Source of the DNA: Sphingobacterium sp. N143
Lineage (GTDB): Bacteria > Bacteroidota > Bacteroidia > Sphingobacteriales > Sphingobacteriaceae
Assembly (NCBI RefSeq): GCF_030325625.1
Contig: NZ_JACAIS010000008.1
Location: 215,022 to 279,021 of the forward strand
Length of the DNA stretch: 64,000 bases
Direction of reading: 5' to 3'
The translations under genes and the position numbers were made by a program. The notes beneath the pieces were generated by a model. That model was not told where the DNA came from. It made no database searches and saw only the letters and a list, made by a program, of their open reading frames with translations. Shown one piece after another: positions 35,880 to 45,483 of this stretch; the first letter of the stretch is position 1; every line of letters starts with the position of its first letter.

Positions 35880-38800
35880 TTACAAACTGATTTTCAGCCC
35901 AAACATCATGATGCGCATGGGTGGTGTGGTCAAGTAATTTTGTATCTCCGGATCGCCGCCTTTATACCGCGTGTAGGTCATTAGGTTTTGAATCTGACAG
36001 AACAGTTCCAAAGCCGTTATTGGCTTCAAGACAGAGATATCAGGACTATAGCTGAGGTATATATTACGCAATTTAATGAACGAGGCATCCGTTACTTTTC
36101 CATCTGAATTGAGGAAATTCTGAAAAGCGCTGTAGCCCTTATCCGTCCGTGATGCAATAAAGCGCTGATAATCGGCCACATCGCCCTCTTGCTGCCAGCG
36201 ATCCAGCACCAGTGCTGCATGATTGACGAGTCCAAGCCCCGGCGCATTTGGATTTGCAGCTTGTGCATTATTGCCCTTTTGCTTTTTAAAGTCTACCAAA
36301 AACCCCATACGTAAACGTTTATAGGAAAAGGTATTGTTCCACCCACCAAAAAAGTCCGGTGAATAATCGACAAGCACCGTTCTATCCTGAATAGTGTATT
36401 TGCCATCACCATTGCTATCCTCAATCTCATAAAGGCCTGTCTGCGCATTGATACCGGTATAGCGGTAAAACTTTTGCGTACGTATGGACTGCCCGATCAC
36501 ATATTTACTGGCATAGGATGAGTTTTCAAGCCCCGGAAAGCTGAGCAATTTATTTCTTGAGCGAGCAATATTGAATTTGGTAGACCAGCTAAAATGCTTT
36601 CCCTGTATCAGGTTGGCATCCAAGGTAATTTCTAGCCCCTTGTTTTCAATTTCGGCATCCAAGTTTTGGTTTACACTGCTAAAACCAGCTTGGAAAGGCA
36701 GCGAATAAGCAATCAACTGGTTGTTACTTAAATTGCGGTAGTAAGCGAATGACAAGAGTATACGGTCTTTCCAAAAGCCCATATCCATCGCCAGTTCCAG
36801 TTTTTTATTGGCTTCCCACGCGTAGTCAGGATTGTACAACATGCTGGGATCCATTCCTACCACCCCGTTATAGAGCAGCGCATTTGACGCCCAGGTATCC
36901 AAAAACTTATAGTTGCCGATTTGATCATTTCCCGTAATGCCATAGCTCCCGCGCAGTTTTCCGTAGGATAGCCAGGTGCTGTGCGCTTTCATCCATTTTT
37001 CCTCTGAGAATATCCAGCCTGCACCGATTGAATAAAAATTAGCGAATTGTTTACCGGGTCCAAAGCGTGAGGAACCATCCCTACGCGCGGCGATATTGAC
37101 CAGATAGCGCGCATTGTACCGGTATCCCAGTCGTGCAAATGCGGCCGCATATTTGTACCGCGATTGTGTATAGCTGGGCACTACTTTTCCGGCAGCGGCA
37201 ATGGTACCCAATAGGTTGTCATCGCTATAATTCGTTCCTGCAAGTAAAGTATTTTCACTTCCGTCCTGCTGTATCGAACTACCCAACAAAAAGCTGAGGT
37301 TATGCAGTTTAATCTGCTTATTATAGGCCAGTTGTGGCTCTACGATCCAGCTATATCGGCTGCCTGTCGAAAAATTTGCAAAGGGCAAGTTTGAAGTCGA
37401 TGGATCTATCCCTGTCGATGGATAGCGGGCTTTCTCATTGTTGTTTCCAAAAGAATAACCACCCGTAATCCTCAGATTTAAATCTGGGTAAAGATGATAT
37501 TGCAGACCGATATTTGCAAACAAGTTTTTGAACTTCCCGGAGAAACTGTTTTCCAGCTGGGCGAACGGATTTGTAAAACCGAGGCTAGAAAATGAGTACG
37601 GGCCGATCTTCCAGTTCAACGATCCATCATCATTGCGGAGTTGCAAGTGAGGCATCAAGTAAAGGTACGAGGCCGGATCGTACACTGTCAAGTCGGAGCT
37701 GTTTTGTGTAAAATTACCCGCCATGTCTAGCGTAAACCGACGGTCTGCAGAGCGGTGGTTGACGTTGAATCCGATGTTATACCGATCCGAAGACTTCGAA
37801 CGGTCAAACTGGAATGCTTCGCGGCGCAGATTACCATTTAGACGAAAGGACGTACGCTCACCCCCCGTCACATAACCCAGGTTATAATCCTGTGTCAGGT
37901 TATTGGAACCAACAAGGTATTTTGAAAAATCAGTGTACCGCGTGGTATCCGCCAGTAGCAGATCAGGTGCATTTGCTTCCGTCAGCGCCAACCCACTGTT
38001 GGCAAAAGCTTCACGGCGCATAGCCAGATAACCTTTAGTATCCAGCAATGGAATGACATTTCCAGCGCGGGACACCCCAATATTGGACGAAAAATTGAGC
38101 TGTCCCTTTTGCGCAAAAGCTTTCTTTGTGGTTATGAGGATGACCCCATTAGCACCACGGCTACCATAGATAGCTGTGGCATCCGCATCTTTAAGTACCT
38201 CTATACTTTCAATATCAGCCGGATTGATGGCATTAAACAGGCTTAAGCCCGTCTTTGTCGCATTGGAAAGTTCGGCGATATTCTGCCCATTCGTCGCTAT
38301 CGGATTGCCATTGAGCAGTACCAGCGGTTCACTACCCTGCGTAAGCGAGCTTATTCCGCGCACTTTGAGGTCGACCCCGGCTCCGCTGACTCCACTACTA
38401 GGCGTAACGTCCAAACCCGGTACGAGCCCTTGCAGCGCTAACATAGGGTTGCTAATGGGTTGATTTTGGATATCCTTGCTAGTGATTTTGGTAACAGATC
38501 CCGTAGAAAACCTTCGGGTAGTAGTTCCATAACCGATTACCACCGTTTCATCCAGTCTATTATCAATAGGTATCAATTGAACTTCGATTGATACTCCCGC
38601 AGTATAATTCACTAACTGGGCGTTATATCCCAGATGGGAGAATAGGATTTTGCCCTTTTTAGCTTTCACTTCGATGGTAAAAGAGCCATCACTTTTGGTG
38701 GATGTTCTCCCCTTTTCATCGGCTATACTGATTGATACCCCTGCTATTGGTTTACCATCGGTTGCCGATACGACTGTCCCCGATACATTGAGAAGCCCAT

Positions 38801-38993
38801 TGGCCCCGCTGTCCTTGCGGGGCGTCTGAGCCGATAAACTAAACATAAAACACATAAGAGCTAATACAATAAAAGCTCTTATGTTCTTCAATACATTTAA
38901 AGAACAATTAACAAGATTGAAAAACAATGCAAACAGCATTATAACTACTACCTTATCCAATAAGGCAGCGCATAGATTAGATCTTTTTATCAT
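35880..38993 (-). CDS. SusC/RagA-family TonB-dependent transporter
   Basis: 1037 residues, of which the first 50 or so may be untranslated; the signal peptide ends at MCFMFSLSAQ. It has a carboxypeptidase-like domain (VSGTVVSATDGKPIAGVSIS), the plug with VLKDADATAIYGSRGANGVI, and a beta-barrel. Unlike the protein at 16505 it has no STN domain, and no sigma/FecR pair is encoded beside it, so it must be regulated differently. Confidence 0.94.
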   Translation of the reverse strand: MIKRSNLCAALLDKVVVIMLFALFFNLVNCSLNVLKNIRAFIVLALMCFMFSLSAQTPRKDSGANGLLNVSGTVVSATDGKPIAGVSISIADEKGRTSTKSDGSFTIEVKAKKGKILFSHLGYNAQLVNYTAGVSIEVQLIPIDNRLDETVVIGYGTTTRRFSTGSVTKITSKDIQNQPISNPMLALQGLVPGLDVTPSSGVSGAGVDLKVRGISSLTQGSEPLVLLNGNPIATNGQNIAELSNATKTGLSLFNAINPADIESIEVLKDADATAIYGSRGANGVILITTKKAFAQKGQLNFSSNIGVSRAGNVIPLLDTKGYLAMRREAFANSGLALTEANAPDLLLADTTRYTDFSKYLVGSNNLTQDYNLGYVTGGERTSFRLNGNLRREAFQFDRSKSSDRYNIGFNVNHRSADRRFTLDMAGNFTQNSSDLTVYDPASYLYLMPHLQLRNDDGSLNWKIGPYSFSSLGFTNPFAQLENSFSGKFKNLFANIGLQYHLYPDLNLRITGGYSFGNNNEKARYPSTGIDPSTSNLPFANFSTGSRYSWIVEPQLAYNKQIKLHNLSFLLGSSIQQDGSENTLLAGTNYSDDNLLGTIAAAGKVVPSYTQSRYKYAAAFARLGYRYNARYLVNIAARRDGSSRFGPGKQFANFYSIGAGWIFSEEKWMKAHSTWLSYGKLRGSYGITGNDQIGNYKFLDTWASNALLYNGVVGMDPSMLYNPDYAWEANKKLELAMDMGFWKDRILLSFAYYRNLSNNQLIAYSLPFQAGFSSVNQNLDAEIENKGLEITLDANLIQGKHFSWSTKFNIARSRNKLLSFPGLENSSYASKYVIGQSIRTQKFYRYTGINAQTGLYEIEDSNGDGKYTIQDRTVLVDYSPDFFGGWNNTFSYKRLRMGFLVDFKKQKGNNAQAANPNAPGLGLVNHAALVLDRWQQEGDVADYQRFIASRTDKGYSAFQNFLNSDGKVTDASFIKLRNIYLSYSPDISVLKPITALELFCQIQNLMTYTRYKGGDPEIQNYLTTPPMRIMMFGLKISL

Positions 38994-39011
38994 CTGCTTA
39001 TAGATTAGGTA

Positions 39012-39383
39012 TTATTCTGTAATACGGTTAAAGAAATTGTGGATCCTTTGCTTGGTTTCCTGATCGGCCATTATGGCTTCTGTTGACTCTGCAAATGTGA
39101 ATGGAACATTATCAATCTTGATCTTGCGAAAGTGTACCAAGAAATAAGCCATCAGCACACGGTTCAGCTGCATCAAAAATGCATGCATCTGTTTCACATC
39201 AGCGTCTTTCTGTACTACACACTTTCTATAGTTTTCAAAGAGTATGCATAGGTTTTCCTGACAGTCGTGGATCATATGTTGGGACCAGAACTCCCAAATG
39301 GTATTTAATGGATCGTATCCATTGTCATATATTTCATAACATGCTAGCTCTAGAGGTAGCAGATTGTTTGATTGTTGGTTCAT
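39012..39383 (-). CDS. Small cytoplasmic protein upstream of susC, unknown function
   Basis: 123 residues, predicted helical, rich in aromatic and His/Cys residues (NTIWEFWSQHMIHDCQENLC, FLMQLNRVLMAYFLVHFRKI). It lies 18 bp upstream of susC in the same direction, so it is likely the first gene of that operon. No family recognised. It could be a regulator for the locus that lacks sigma/FecR (speculation). Confidence 0.6.
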   Translation of the reverse strand: MNQQSNNLLPLELACYEIYDNGYDPLNTIWEFWSQHMIHDCQENLCILFENYRKCVVQKDADVKQMHAFLMQLNRVLMAYFLVHFRKIKIDNVPFTFAESTEAIMADQETKQRIHNFFNRITE

Positions 39384-39606
39384 AATTTAGTTTCATCGAG
39401 TATGACAAGCCCTGAGGTGCTGGCTGAAATAAGGCCATAGCATCCCCTTTCGCGATTTTTCGCGTTAAAATGGCTCGTCATTGCACAAGTCAAATGCGAC
39501 CTATGCTAAATGGACAAATAATATTAAAAGTCCGAAAAGCGCCTTGATATAGTTTCAAAGCATAAATAGGGTTAATTATGGCGCTCCCTACCGGAAAGAA
39601 GTAAAG

Positions 39607-39762
39607 ACCGACCTACAGCAATATTGGATTGCAATAAAAACTACGGGTAAAAAGTTTGGACTCCATGAAAATTTGCTTAATTTTAAGGTGCGAATTTTAA
39701 ATCAAGCTGTAACATTGGCCAATATTACCTTTTTATGCAATCATATAAATGTGTAGGTCGGT
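39607..39762. repeat. Long-range inverted repeat in a gene-free region
   Basis: ACCGACCTACA (39607-39617) and TGTAGGTCGGT (39752-39762) are perfect 11-bp complements bounding 156 bp with no reading frame. They may be the ends of a miniature element or a folded RNA. No target duplication is evident. Confidence 0.4.
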
Positions 39763-40093
39763 GACAGGCATATCAAGAGGGAAATTGAACTGAACTGGGT
39801 TCAGCGGCCTTTTCGTTATAAGGAAAGTCAACTTCTCCCCTTTTTATTGCTCCTTTATAGCCTGTTTTTGATTAAGCGCTACTTATTCAGGTGCGCGGAA
39901 GATGTTCTTTAAAAGTGATTTGCGGGAATACCTAGGCAAGCGATCTCTGATCGAATGCGGGTAATGGAGAGTGGTTGTACTGTTCGTTCTCATAATCGTT
40001 TTTGGTTTATATGAATGAACGAGCTCTATAATAACGAAGGGTGAAACCTTACGTTTAATCATTCTTCTCACTAAGGCAAAGCCCTAGGTCAGA

Positions 40094-40223
40094 CCTAAGA
40101 AAACTCTTAGGCGGCACCTGAAAATGATTGCACAGTAAGGCCCACCCCTACGCTATTATTATTTACAAATATAATAATATCTGTAGGAAATGAGCATAAC
40201 CTTACCGTCCCATCCCAGGTGCC
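40094..40223. other. Possible structured RNA or operator region
   Basis: A hairpin CCTAAG/CTTAGG (40094-40111) is followed by GGCACCTG (40113-40120), whose exact complement CAGGTGCC lies at 40216-40223, enclosing a further inverted repeat ATTATTAT/ATAATAAT (40155-40178). The rest of the 977-bp gap 39384-40360 shows no gene. It marks the boundary of the defence island. Confidence 0.4.
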
Positions 40224-40360
40224 AATTGAGAAGTCAGAGACTCGTTATTTAATCAGACAATGTCCAATTACTGCTCAAACTGTATGATATAGCAATACTA
40301 AATCATACACAAATATACAAAAGTTGACTTTAAGAATCAACAATAAAAATGAAATAATTT

Positions 40361-40591
40361 ATGTCTATATATAAAATCAATCGTATATCCGAAGTTTTAG
40401 AGGAAAAAGGAGTTAAAAACAACGATCTTGTAGAACATCTAAAGGTAAAAAAGGAAACAGTCTCCAGGTGGGTAAATAATAAACAACAGCCAACTCTAAA
40501 TACTCTAAATGATATCGCTAAATTTCTAGACGTGGATATAAGAGATTTGCTTTATAAAAGTGAATGGGCAAAAAGTGAAGACATCAACTAA
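40361..40591 (+). CDS. XRE-family helix-turn-helix regulator
   Basis: 76 residues, almost entirely one HTH_3 domain: LKVKKETVSRWVNNKQQPTL followed by LNDIAKFLDVDIRDLLY. Typical of stand-alone repressors of defence or mobile modules. It lies 214 bp upstream of the DUF2158/HEPN pair on the same strand and may repress it. Confidence 0.88.
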   Translation: MSIYKINRISEVLEEKGVKNNDLVEHLKVKKETVSRWVNNKQQPTLNTLNDIAKFLDVDIRDLLYKSEWAKSEDIN

Positions 40592-40805
40592 TAGAGAAAA
40601 AATTAAATCTATCTCTTTTGATGAATAATTACTTGCAATCAAACCATTAATTAAAGATTTTATTGATTATTTATTCTAATGTTCAAATTCCAGATATTAA
40701 ATTTTTAATTTTCGAATTTAATTTAAGATTATGAGGATATAGCTAACAATTTAATTCATAAAATTCAGTATTTTTATCTATTAGATTGTATAAAAAGTTT
40801 AAAAC

Positions 40806-41012
40806 ATGATAAGTAAAAAATTTTCAAAAGGCGATGTTGTAAGACTTAAGTCTGGGGGGCCCAAAATGACCATAGAGGGATATGAAATAGTTATGGGATG
40901 GGATTTCACATCAGAGAGTGATGACACAGTAGTCTGTAAGTGGTTCGATTCTAATGAAGTATTACAAGTACAAAAATTTAATCATGAGACTTTAGAAATC
41001 GTGGCAATTTAG
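40806..41012 (+). CDS. DUF2158 (YodC-like) small protein
   Basis: 68 residues. FSKGDVVRLKSGGPKMTIEG is the hallmark of DUF2158, a small SH3-like barrel, with the later CKWFD that also is conserved. Only 2 bp separate its stop from the start of the HEPN-like gene, so the two are translationally coupled. Here it may act as a partner or antitoxin (inference). Confidence 0.82.
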   Translation: MISKKFSKGDVVRLKSGGPKMTIEGYEIVMGWDFTSESDDTVVCKWFDSNEVLQVQKFNHETLEIVAI

Positions 41013-41014
41013 TT

Positions 41015-42847
41015 ATGTGGGTTCCTAGAAATAATAGGTGGAATGAGAATGCTACCAAATTAGAGAAGTTTTTTATTGAAAAAATAATTCAAAGAAGTGA
41101 CTATAATGGAACAATTTCAAAAAAGCATCGTACTATAAATGGCTTCATTCAATTAAAAGAACTGATAAAACTGGCAGAACTTAGCAAGCAAAGAATACAA
41201 ACACTTAGGACTTTAGTTTTTATAATAAAAGAGTCAAAATCTTTACATATCAAACAAAATATTGCAAATGATCTGATAATTTGTAGGTATTTCTCAGATT
41301 TAAGAATGTATATTTTAAATTTAGATGAAGAAGATCTTTTTAAAAATGATAGTCTTGATAAAATTGAAAAGTTCATTCATGAGTTGAAAAAGCATCAAAT
41401 TCAATTAGATAAGAGTTATTTTTCTCACCTGATAACTGAATTCACTAAAATTGATTTTAGTGAAAAAATTAAGGTAGAAAGATATATAAAACCTTTATCA
41501 GACTTGATAGACTTGACCATCCCCTATCTCTTAGATCGAGGATACAGCTTAAGCTCTATAAACGAAGTACTTAGACGATGGATAGAATCAAGTGAGCATA
41601 TTGATTTACAAAAATTCCTAACCTTCTTCAACAAAGATGAACATCAATATGAAGTGGTAATATTGCTAGGTAAAAACGAAAGGGACAATGATGAGCTAAA
41701 AAAAATAATATACCAATCAGGAATAGGAGATATCAGAAAAGCTAACGAGTTTAAAGATGATTTCATTAATCCCACAAAATTCTCACCTAGAGATGAGGTT
41801 ATTCACTATAAATGCATTGAAAAAGATCCTGTTTCATTTATTAGACAACAATATGACGATCTAATTAAGAACCTAGTCTTGTCTAAAGATAGACTGTCTC
41901 TATCTATTTTCACTAATTTCTTTAAGAATAGTTACTGGAAGAAATCAAATTCCATTCATAAAAAGTTCAAGAATGCTATAATTGATTCTGATCCAATAAG
42001 TGTAGTTTCTAGAAAGAGTACCTTATTTTCTTCTCTAAGAGAAAATCCATCAATTGAAGCAGATTATAAATCCTCATTAACATTTGTTCAAGACAATACT
42101 TTAAAAAAAGCAATTTACTACTATAATCTCGCCTTGGGATCAAAATCTATTGAGAATTCATTATCGCTATTATGGACATCTATTGAATGTGTTTTACCTT
42201 ATCGGATATATAAATCGGATATAGAAAATATTAAAGAAATCTTCTCTAAAACTTTCTCTTTCGGTGCTATAAGTAGAGATATACAATACTTAATAAAAAG
42301 AATTCTTGTGGTTAACAAAATAAACGGAGGTTGCTTCGCCTCTATGGGCATTAATGAACTTCCTATAAGCGCCTTTGGGGAAAACATCATTAAGTGGATT
42401 GAATGGTTAAAAAAAGACCATTTGAATAAGTTCAAAGATTTTGACGAAATTTCCGGCTTGCTAGCGCAAGAATATTTGTTAACAATGAAGCCTCTAATCG
42501 AAGGAAATCTTTCAGAATTAAAACAACGAATTGAAGCATCAAGGCATTCTATTTCCTATCAGCTTCAAAGAATTTATCTCCACAGAAATCAAATTGTTCA
42601 TTCAGGGGATTATATTAATGAATACACAAATCTATGGTTGCACTTAGAATGGTATGTTGGTAAATTTTTATATTATTCGATTATCGGCGCAGAACTTCTA
42701 AAACCTAAGCAACAAATCGAGAGCCTATTTCGAGAGTTGGAGTCAGAATATGATTATGTCTTTTCGTATTTTGAAAAAAACCCTAATAAAAAATGCTTCG
42801 ATAGTGAAAAAATCATAAATAGAGTAATTAAAATAGATTGGCAGTAA
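41015..42847 (+). CDS. Large protein with C-terminal HEPN/Apea-like domain, putative defence effector
   Basis: 610 residues. The first 370 are unrecognised and Lys/Asp/Ile-rich. The C-terminal 220 resemble the ApeA-like HEPN group: ALGSKSIENSLSLLWTSIEC, then RIYLHRNQIVHSGD (about residues 520-533). The RNQIVH hexamer fits the HEPN ribonuclease motif RNxxxH exactly. HEPN proteins usually cleave RNA in toxin or abortive-infection systems. It is coupled to the DUF2158 gene. Family call rests on the motif and the pattern around it. Confidence 0.7.
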   Translation: MWVPRNNRWNENATKLEKFFIEKIIQRSDYNGTISKKHRTINGFIQLKELIKLAELSKQRIQTLRTLVFIIKESKSLHIKQNIANDLIICRYFSDLRMYILNLDEEDLFKNDSLDKIEKFIHELKKHQIQLDKSYFSHLITEFTKIDFSEKIKVERYIKPLSDLIDLTIPYLLDRGYSLSSINEVLRRWIESSEHIDLQKFLTFFNKDEHQYEVVILLGKNERDNDELKKIIYQSGIGDIRKANEFKDDFINPTKFSPRDEVIHYKCIEKDPVSFIRQQYDDLIKNLVLSKDRLSLSIFTNFFKNSYWKKSNSIHKKFKNAIIDSDPISVVSRKSTLFSSLRENPSIEADYKSSLTFVQDNTLKKAIYYYNLALGSKSIENSLSLLWTSIECVLPYRIYKSDIENIKEIFSKTFSFGAISRDIQYLIKRILVVNKINGGCFASMGINELPISAFGENIIKWIEWLKKDHLNKFKDFDEISGLLAQEYLLTMKPLIEGNLSELKQRIEASRHSISYQLQRIYLHRNQIVHSGDYINEYTNLWLHLEWYVGKFLYYSIIGAELLKPKQQIESLFRELESEYDYVFSYFEKNPNKKCFDSEKIINRVIKIDWQ

Positions 42848-42973
42848 AAATCTACGGGATGGGGAATATAGCTCAAACTAAAACAGCAGGATTTTCTACT
42901 TTAGAATACTCTTAAATTCGGGGAGAGGTCAACAATATAACACTGTAACAATATATCAATATTTAATATTTGT

Positions 42974-43006
42974 TATATTTGCATATATCCAAATGGATAA
43001 TCCATT
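42974..43006 (+). promoter_or_regulatory. Possible -7 box and operator of the ietA gene
   Basis: TATATTTG (42974-42981) fits TAnnTTTG. It is followed by the perfect inverted repeat AATGGA-TAA-TCCATT (42992-43006) just before the start codon at 43021, in the position of a repressor site. A -33 TTG at the right spacing is not evident. Confidence 0.45.
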
Positions 43007-43020
43007 AAAAGTTTAATACG

Positions 43021-44064
43021 ATGAGTCAACAAAATTATATAAAAGACATTGCACGTTTTGGGTTGGAAAACGACCAGGACAAACTGTTGTCTACGTTGAA
43101 CGAATTTATTGAGCATAATAAAAACATCAAAAAGGTGAATTTTGCTTTGCAGCTCCAATCACTATTAAAGGATTCGTTGCGTAAGCAGAACAATCATTTA
43201 ATGAAGGTTGGCTCCCCTACTCATTATCAAACGATACAGGACAGAGAGACTGATGAGCTGATTCTTGAAAAACTCACTTCAGATTATACGCTTAACAACT
43301 TGGTACTGACCGAAGGTGCTGCTGATAAATTGAATAATTTTTTAGAGGAACATCGTCAAAGTGAGTTATTATCGAAATACAATCTACCTATTTCCAATAA
43401 GCTTTTACTTTATGGGCCATCGGGATGTGGTAAAACTTTAGCTTCTTACGTCATCGCTGGAGAGCTCAACAAATTGATGATCGTTGTCAACCTTGGAGCT
43501 ATCGTTTCATCAAAATTGGGTGAAACAAGTAAAAATCTCGTGAAGATATTTCGTAAAGCTGCTCAGGAAGATTGTATCATCTTTATCGATGAATTTGATT
43601 CTCTTGGTAAAGTACGTGACTACAGCCAGGATCACGGCGAAATGAAACGGGTAGTTAATACGATATTGCAGTTATTTGATTACCTACCTCAAAGTAGTAT
43701 GGTGATCGCTGCTACAAATCAGAAAGATATGTTGGACGAAGCGTTACTTCGTCGATTTGATCTTTCTATTTCATTGGAATTGCCAGAAGAAGAGCAAATC
43801 GAAAAGATGATCAATTTGGTACTCAAGAAAGACCAGTTTATTTTCGATAAAAAGGTTTCGAAAACTGCACTAATAGAAAGCGCTAAAGGCCTATCCTATT
43901 ATAGTATTCAGAAGACATTGATCAACGCAATAAAACGAAGCCTGTTTGCTATTAAGTCTGTAAAAAGTATCAAGCCAAAAATAGATACTCAGATCTGGAA
44001 AGATCTATTAGAGCAAGAAAAAAATGCCTTAGCTATTGGGAATGTAACACCAACTGTGTCATAG
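43021..44064 (+). CDS. ietA: AAA+ ATPase of an IetAS-like defence system
   Basis: 347 residues. Walker A is GPSGCGKT (132-139), Walker B CIIFIDEFD (185-193), sensor and arginine finger in AATNQKDMLDEALLRRFD. Paired with an S8 protease (45484-48189), this matches the IetAS system, known as a phage-defence system and from plasmid incompatibility work. The last eight residues (GNVTPTVS) are encoded by the IS256 element inserted at 44038. Removing it and one target repeat gives an end ...NALAIK, so the catalytic core is unaffected. Confidence 0.85.
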   Translation: MSQQNYIKDIARFGLENDQDKLLSTLNEFIEHNKNIKKVNFALQLQSLLKDSLRKQNNHLMKVGSPTHYQTIQDRETDELILEKLTSDYTLNNLVLTEGAADKLNNFLEEHRQSELLSKYNLPISNKLLLYGPSGCGKTLASYVIAGELNKLMIVVNLGAIVSSKLGETSKNLVKIFRKAAQEDCIIFIDEFDSLGKVRDYSQDHGEMKRVVNTILQLFDYLPQSSMVIAATNQKDMLDEALLRRFDLSISLELPEEEQIEKMINLVLKKDQFIFDKKVSKTALIESAKGLSYYSIQKTLINAIKRSLFAIKSVKSIKPKIDTQIWKDLLEQEKNALAIGNVTPTVS

Positions 44065-45429
44065 GATTAAAACTTAAAAACTTCTTTCGAGTTTGAGCCT
44101 ATCCCCAAATCTAATATAAAGTTGGGATATGGTCAAGCCCCAGTTATGCATTGGCATCGTCCATTTTTTTGCGATATCTTTTATGATCAGATACATCAAT
44201 TTCATTAGTGCCTTTTCGGAGCTGAAGGCCCCCTTAGACTTAATGATTTTTCGTATCTGACGGTGCATTCCCTCAATCGGATTTGTGGTGTAAATAATCT
44301 TGCGAACCTGATCCTCATATTCAAAGAAAGTAGAAAGATTGGTCCAATTATCCATCCAGGATTTGGCAGCAAGAGGATATTTCTTGCCCCATTTTTCTTC
44401 GAAAGACAAGAGGTTCTCATAACCTATCTCTTCGTTCACGGCTTTATAGACTGGCTTTAAATCCTCCATAACAAGCTTTTTATCTTTCTCAGTTACATAG
44501 CGCATACTTGTTCTGATCTGGTGAACAATACACAACTGGATCTTTGTTTTTGGAAAAATAGCTTCTATGGCCTCAGGAAACCCTTTTAGACCATCAATAC
44601 AAGCTATAAGGATGTCTTCAACACCACGTTGCTTTAGATCCGTAAGAACTGAAAGCCAGAACTTAGCTCCCTCATTTTCTGAGCTATAAAGACCGATCAA
44701 ATCTTTTCTACCATCCATACCAACTCCCAGTATGTTATAAATAGCTCTTGATTCAACAGTTCCATTCTGGCGAACTTTAATGTGCATGCAGTCCAGGAAT
44801 ACAAAGGGATAAACAGCTTCAAGAGGCCTGCTACGCCACTCATTTACCGCTGGAAGTACACTTTCGGTAATACGCGATATTTCTGTGGCAGAGATCTCCA
44901 TTGCATACATTTCGCGGATAAACTCACATATCGCCCGTGTGCTCATTCCTTTGGCATACATGCTCAATACGTGTCCCTCAAGCTGTTCAGTAATGATTAA
45001 TTGTCTTTTAGGTACTACTTTCGGCTCAAACGTACCGGATCTGTCACGGCCTGTTTCCAGCTCAAATGTCCCAGTGTTAAGGCCTCGGACAGTCTTTTTG
45101 GTCTTGCCATTTCGCCGGTTGCTATTGCCCGACGCTTTCTCTTCGTTCAGATGGTTTTCCAGTTCGCCATCCATCATTGATTCCAACAGATGCTTCATTA
45201 ACGGCGCTAGGACGCCATCATTGGGAGACAAACTTTTACCTTCGTAAAGACCTTGCATGGCTTCTGCCTTGAAGCGTTCAAAACGGCGAAGCCCTCTTGA
45301 GTGCCTTTAAAAAGAAACACTAACGAAAAATCGAATGGGTCTTTTTCTTTCATGACCGTGTCGTTTGAATAATTGAATATAAATAATCTTATTGAATTAT
45401 TCCGCTGACACAGTTTACGTTACAGTCTC
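44038..45429 (-). mobile_element. IS256-family insertion sequence
   Basis: The element is 1392 bp and carries one transposase gene. Its ends are imperfect inverted repeats with TGTAAC and AACTGTGTCA in common (44043-44060 and 45407-45424). It is flanked by the 8-bp direct repeat TAGCTATT (44030-44037 and 45430-45437), the size usual for IS256. The transposase gene is intact. Confidence 0.92.
44074..45258 (-). CDS. IS256-family transposase
   Basis: 394 residues, full length. Mutator-type DDE signature: FVFLDCMHIKVR, ILIACIDGLKGFPEAI and NPIEGMHRQIRK carry D, D and E. The HQIR element after the second D is typical of the family. Confidence 0.95.
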   Translation of the reverse strand: MQGLYEGKSLSPNDGVLAPLMKHLLESMMDGELENHLNEEKASGNSNRRNGKTKKTVRGLNTGTFELETGRDRSGTFEPKVVPKRQLIITEQLEGHVLSMYAKGMSTRAICEFIREMYAMEISATEISRITESVLPAVNEWRSRPLEAVYPFVFLDCMHIKVRQNGTVESRAIYNILGVGMDGRKDLIGLYSSENEGAKFWLSVLTDLKQRGVEDILIACIDGLKGFPEAIEAIFPKTKIQLCIVHQIRTSMRYVTEKDKKLVMEDLKPVYKAVNEEIGYENLLSFEEKWGKKYPLAAKSWMDNWTNLSTFFEYEDQVRKIIYTTNPIEGMHRQIRKIIKSKGAFSSEKALMKLMYLIIKDIAKKWTMPMHNWGLTISQLYIRFGDRLKLERSF

Positions 45430-45483
45430 TAGCTATTAAATGAGCTAAGGCATTTTGTTTTTTACATCAATAATCTCAGAGAA

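Larger units (their letters stand above)
44021..45456. terminator. Bidirectional terminator split by the IS256 insertion
   Basis: AAAATGCCTTAGCT (44021-44034) and AGCTAAGGCATTTT (45443-45456) are perfect 14-bp complements. Without the IS and one target repeat they are separated only by ATTAAATG, with A and T runs outside, which makes a strong bidirectional terminator between convergent ietA and ietS. Confidence 0.8.

Noticed and set aside
39883..40071. Minus-strand open frame of 62 codons
   Set aside because: No neighbour, no recognisable motif, in a region whose main features are inverted repeats.
44038..45429. Inversion of ietS caused by IS256
   Set aside because: The 14-bp complementary arms on both sides looked like an inversion scar, but with the IS removed they form a normal bidirectional terminator, and the 8-bp direct repeat shows a simple insertion.
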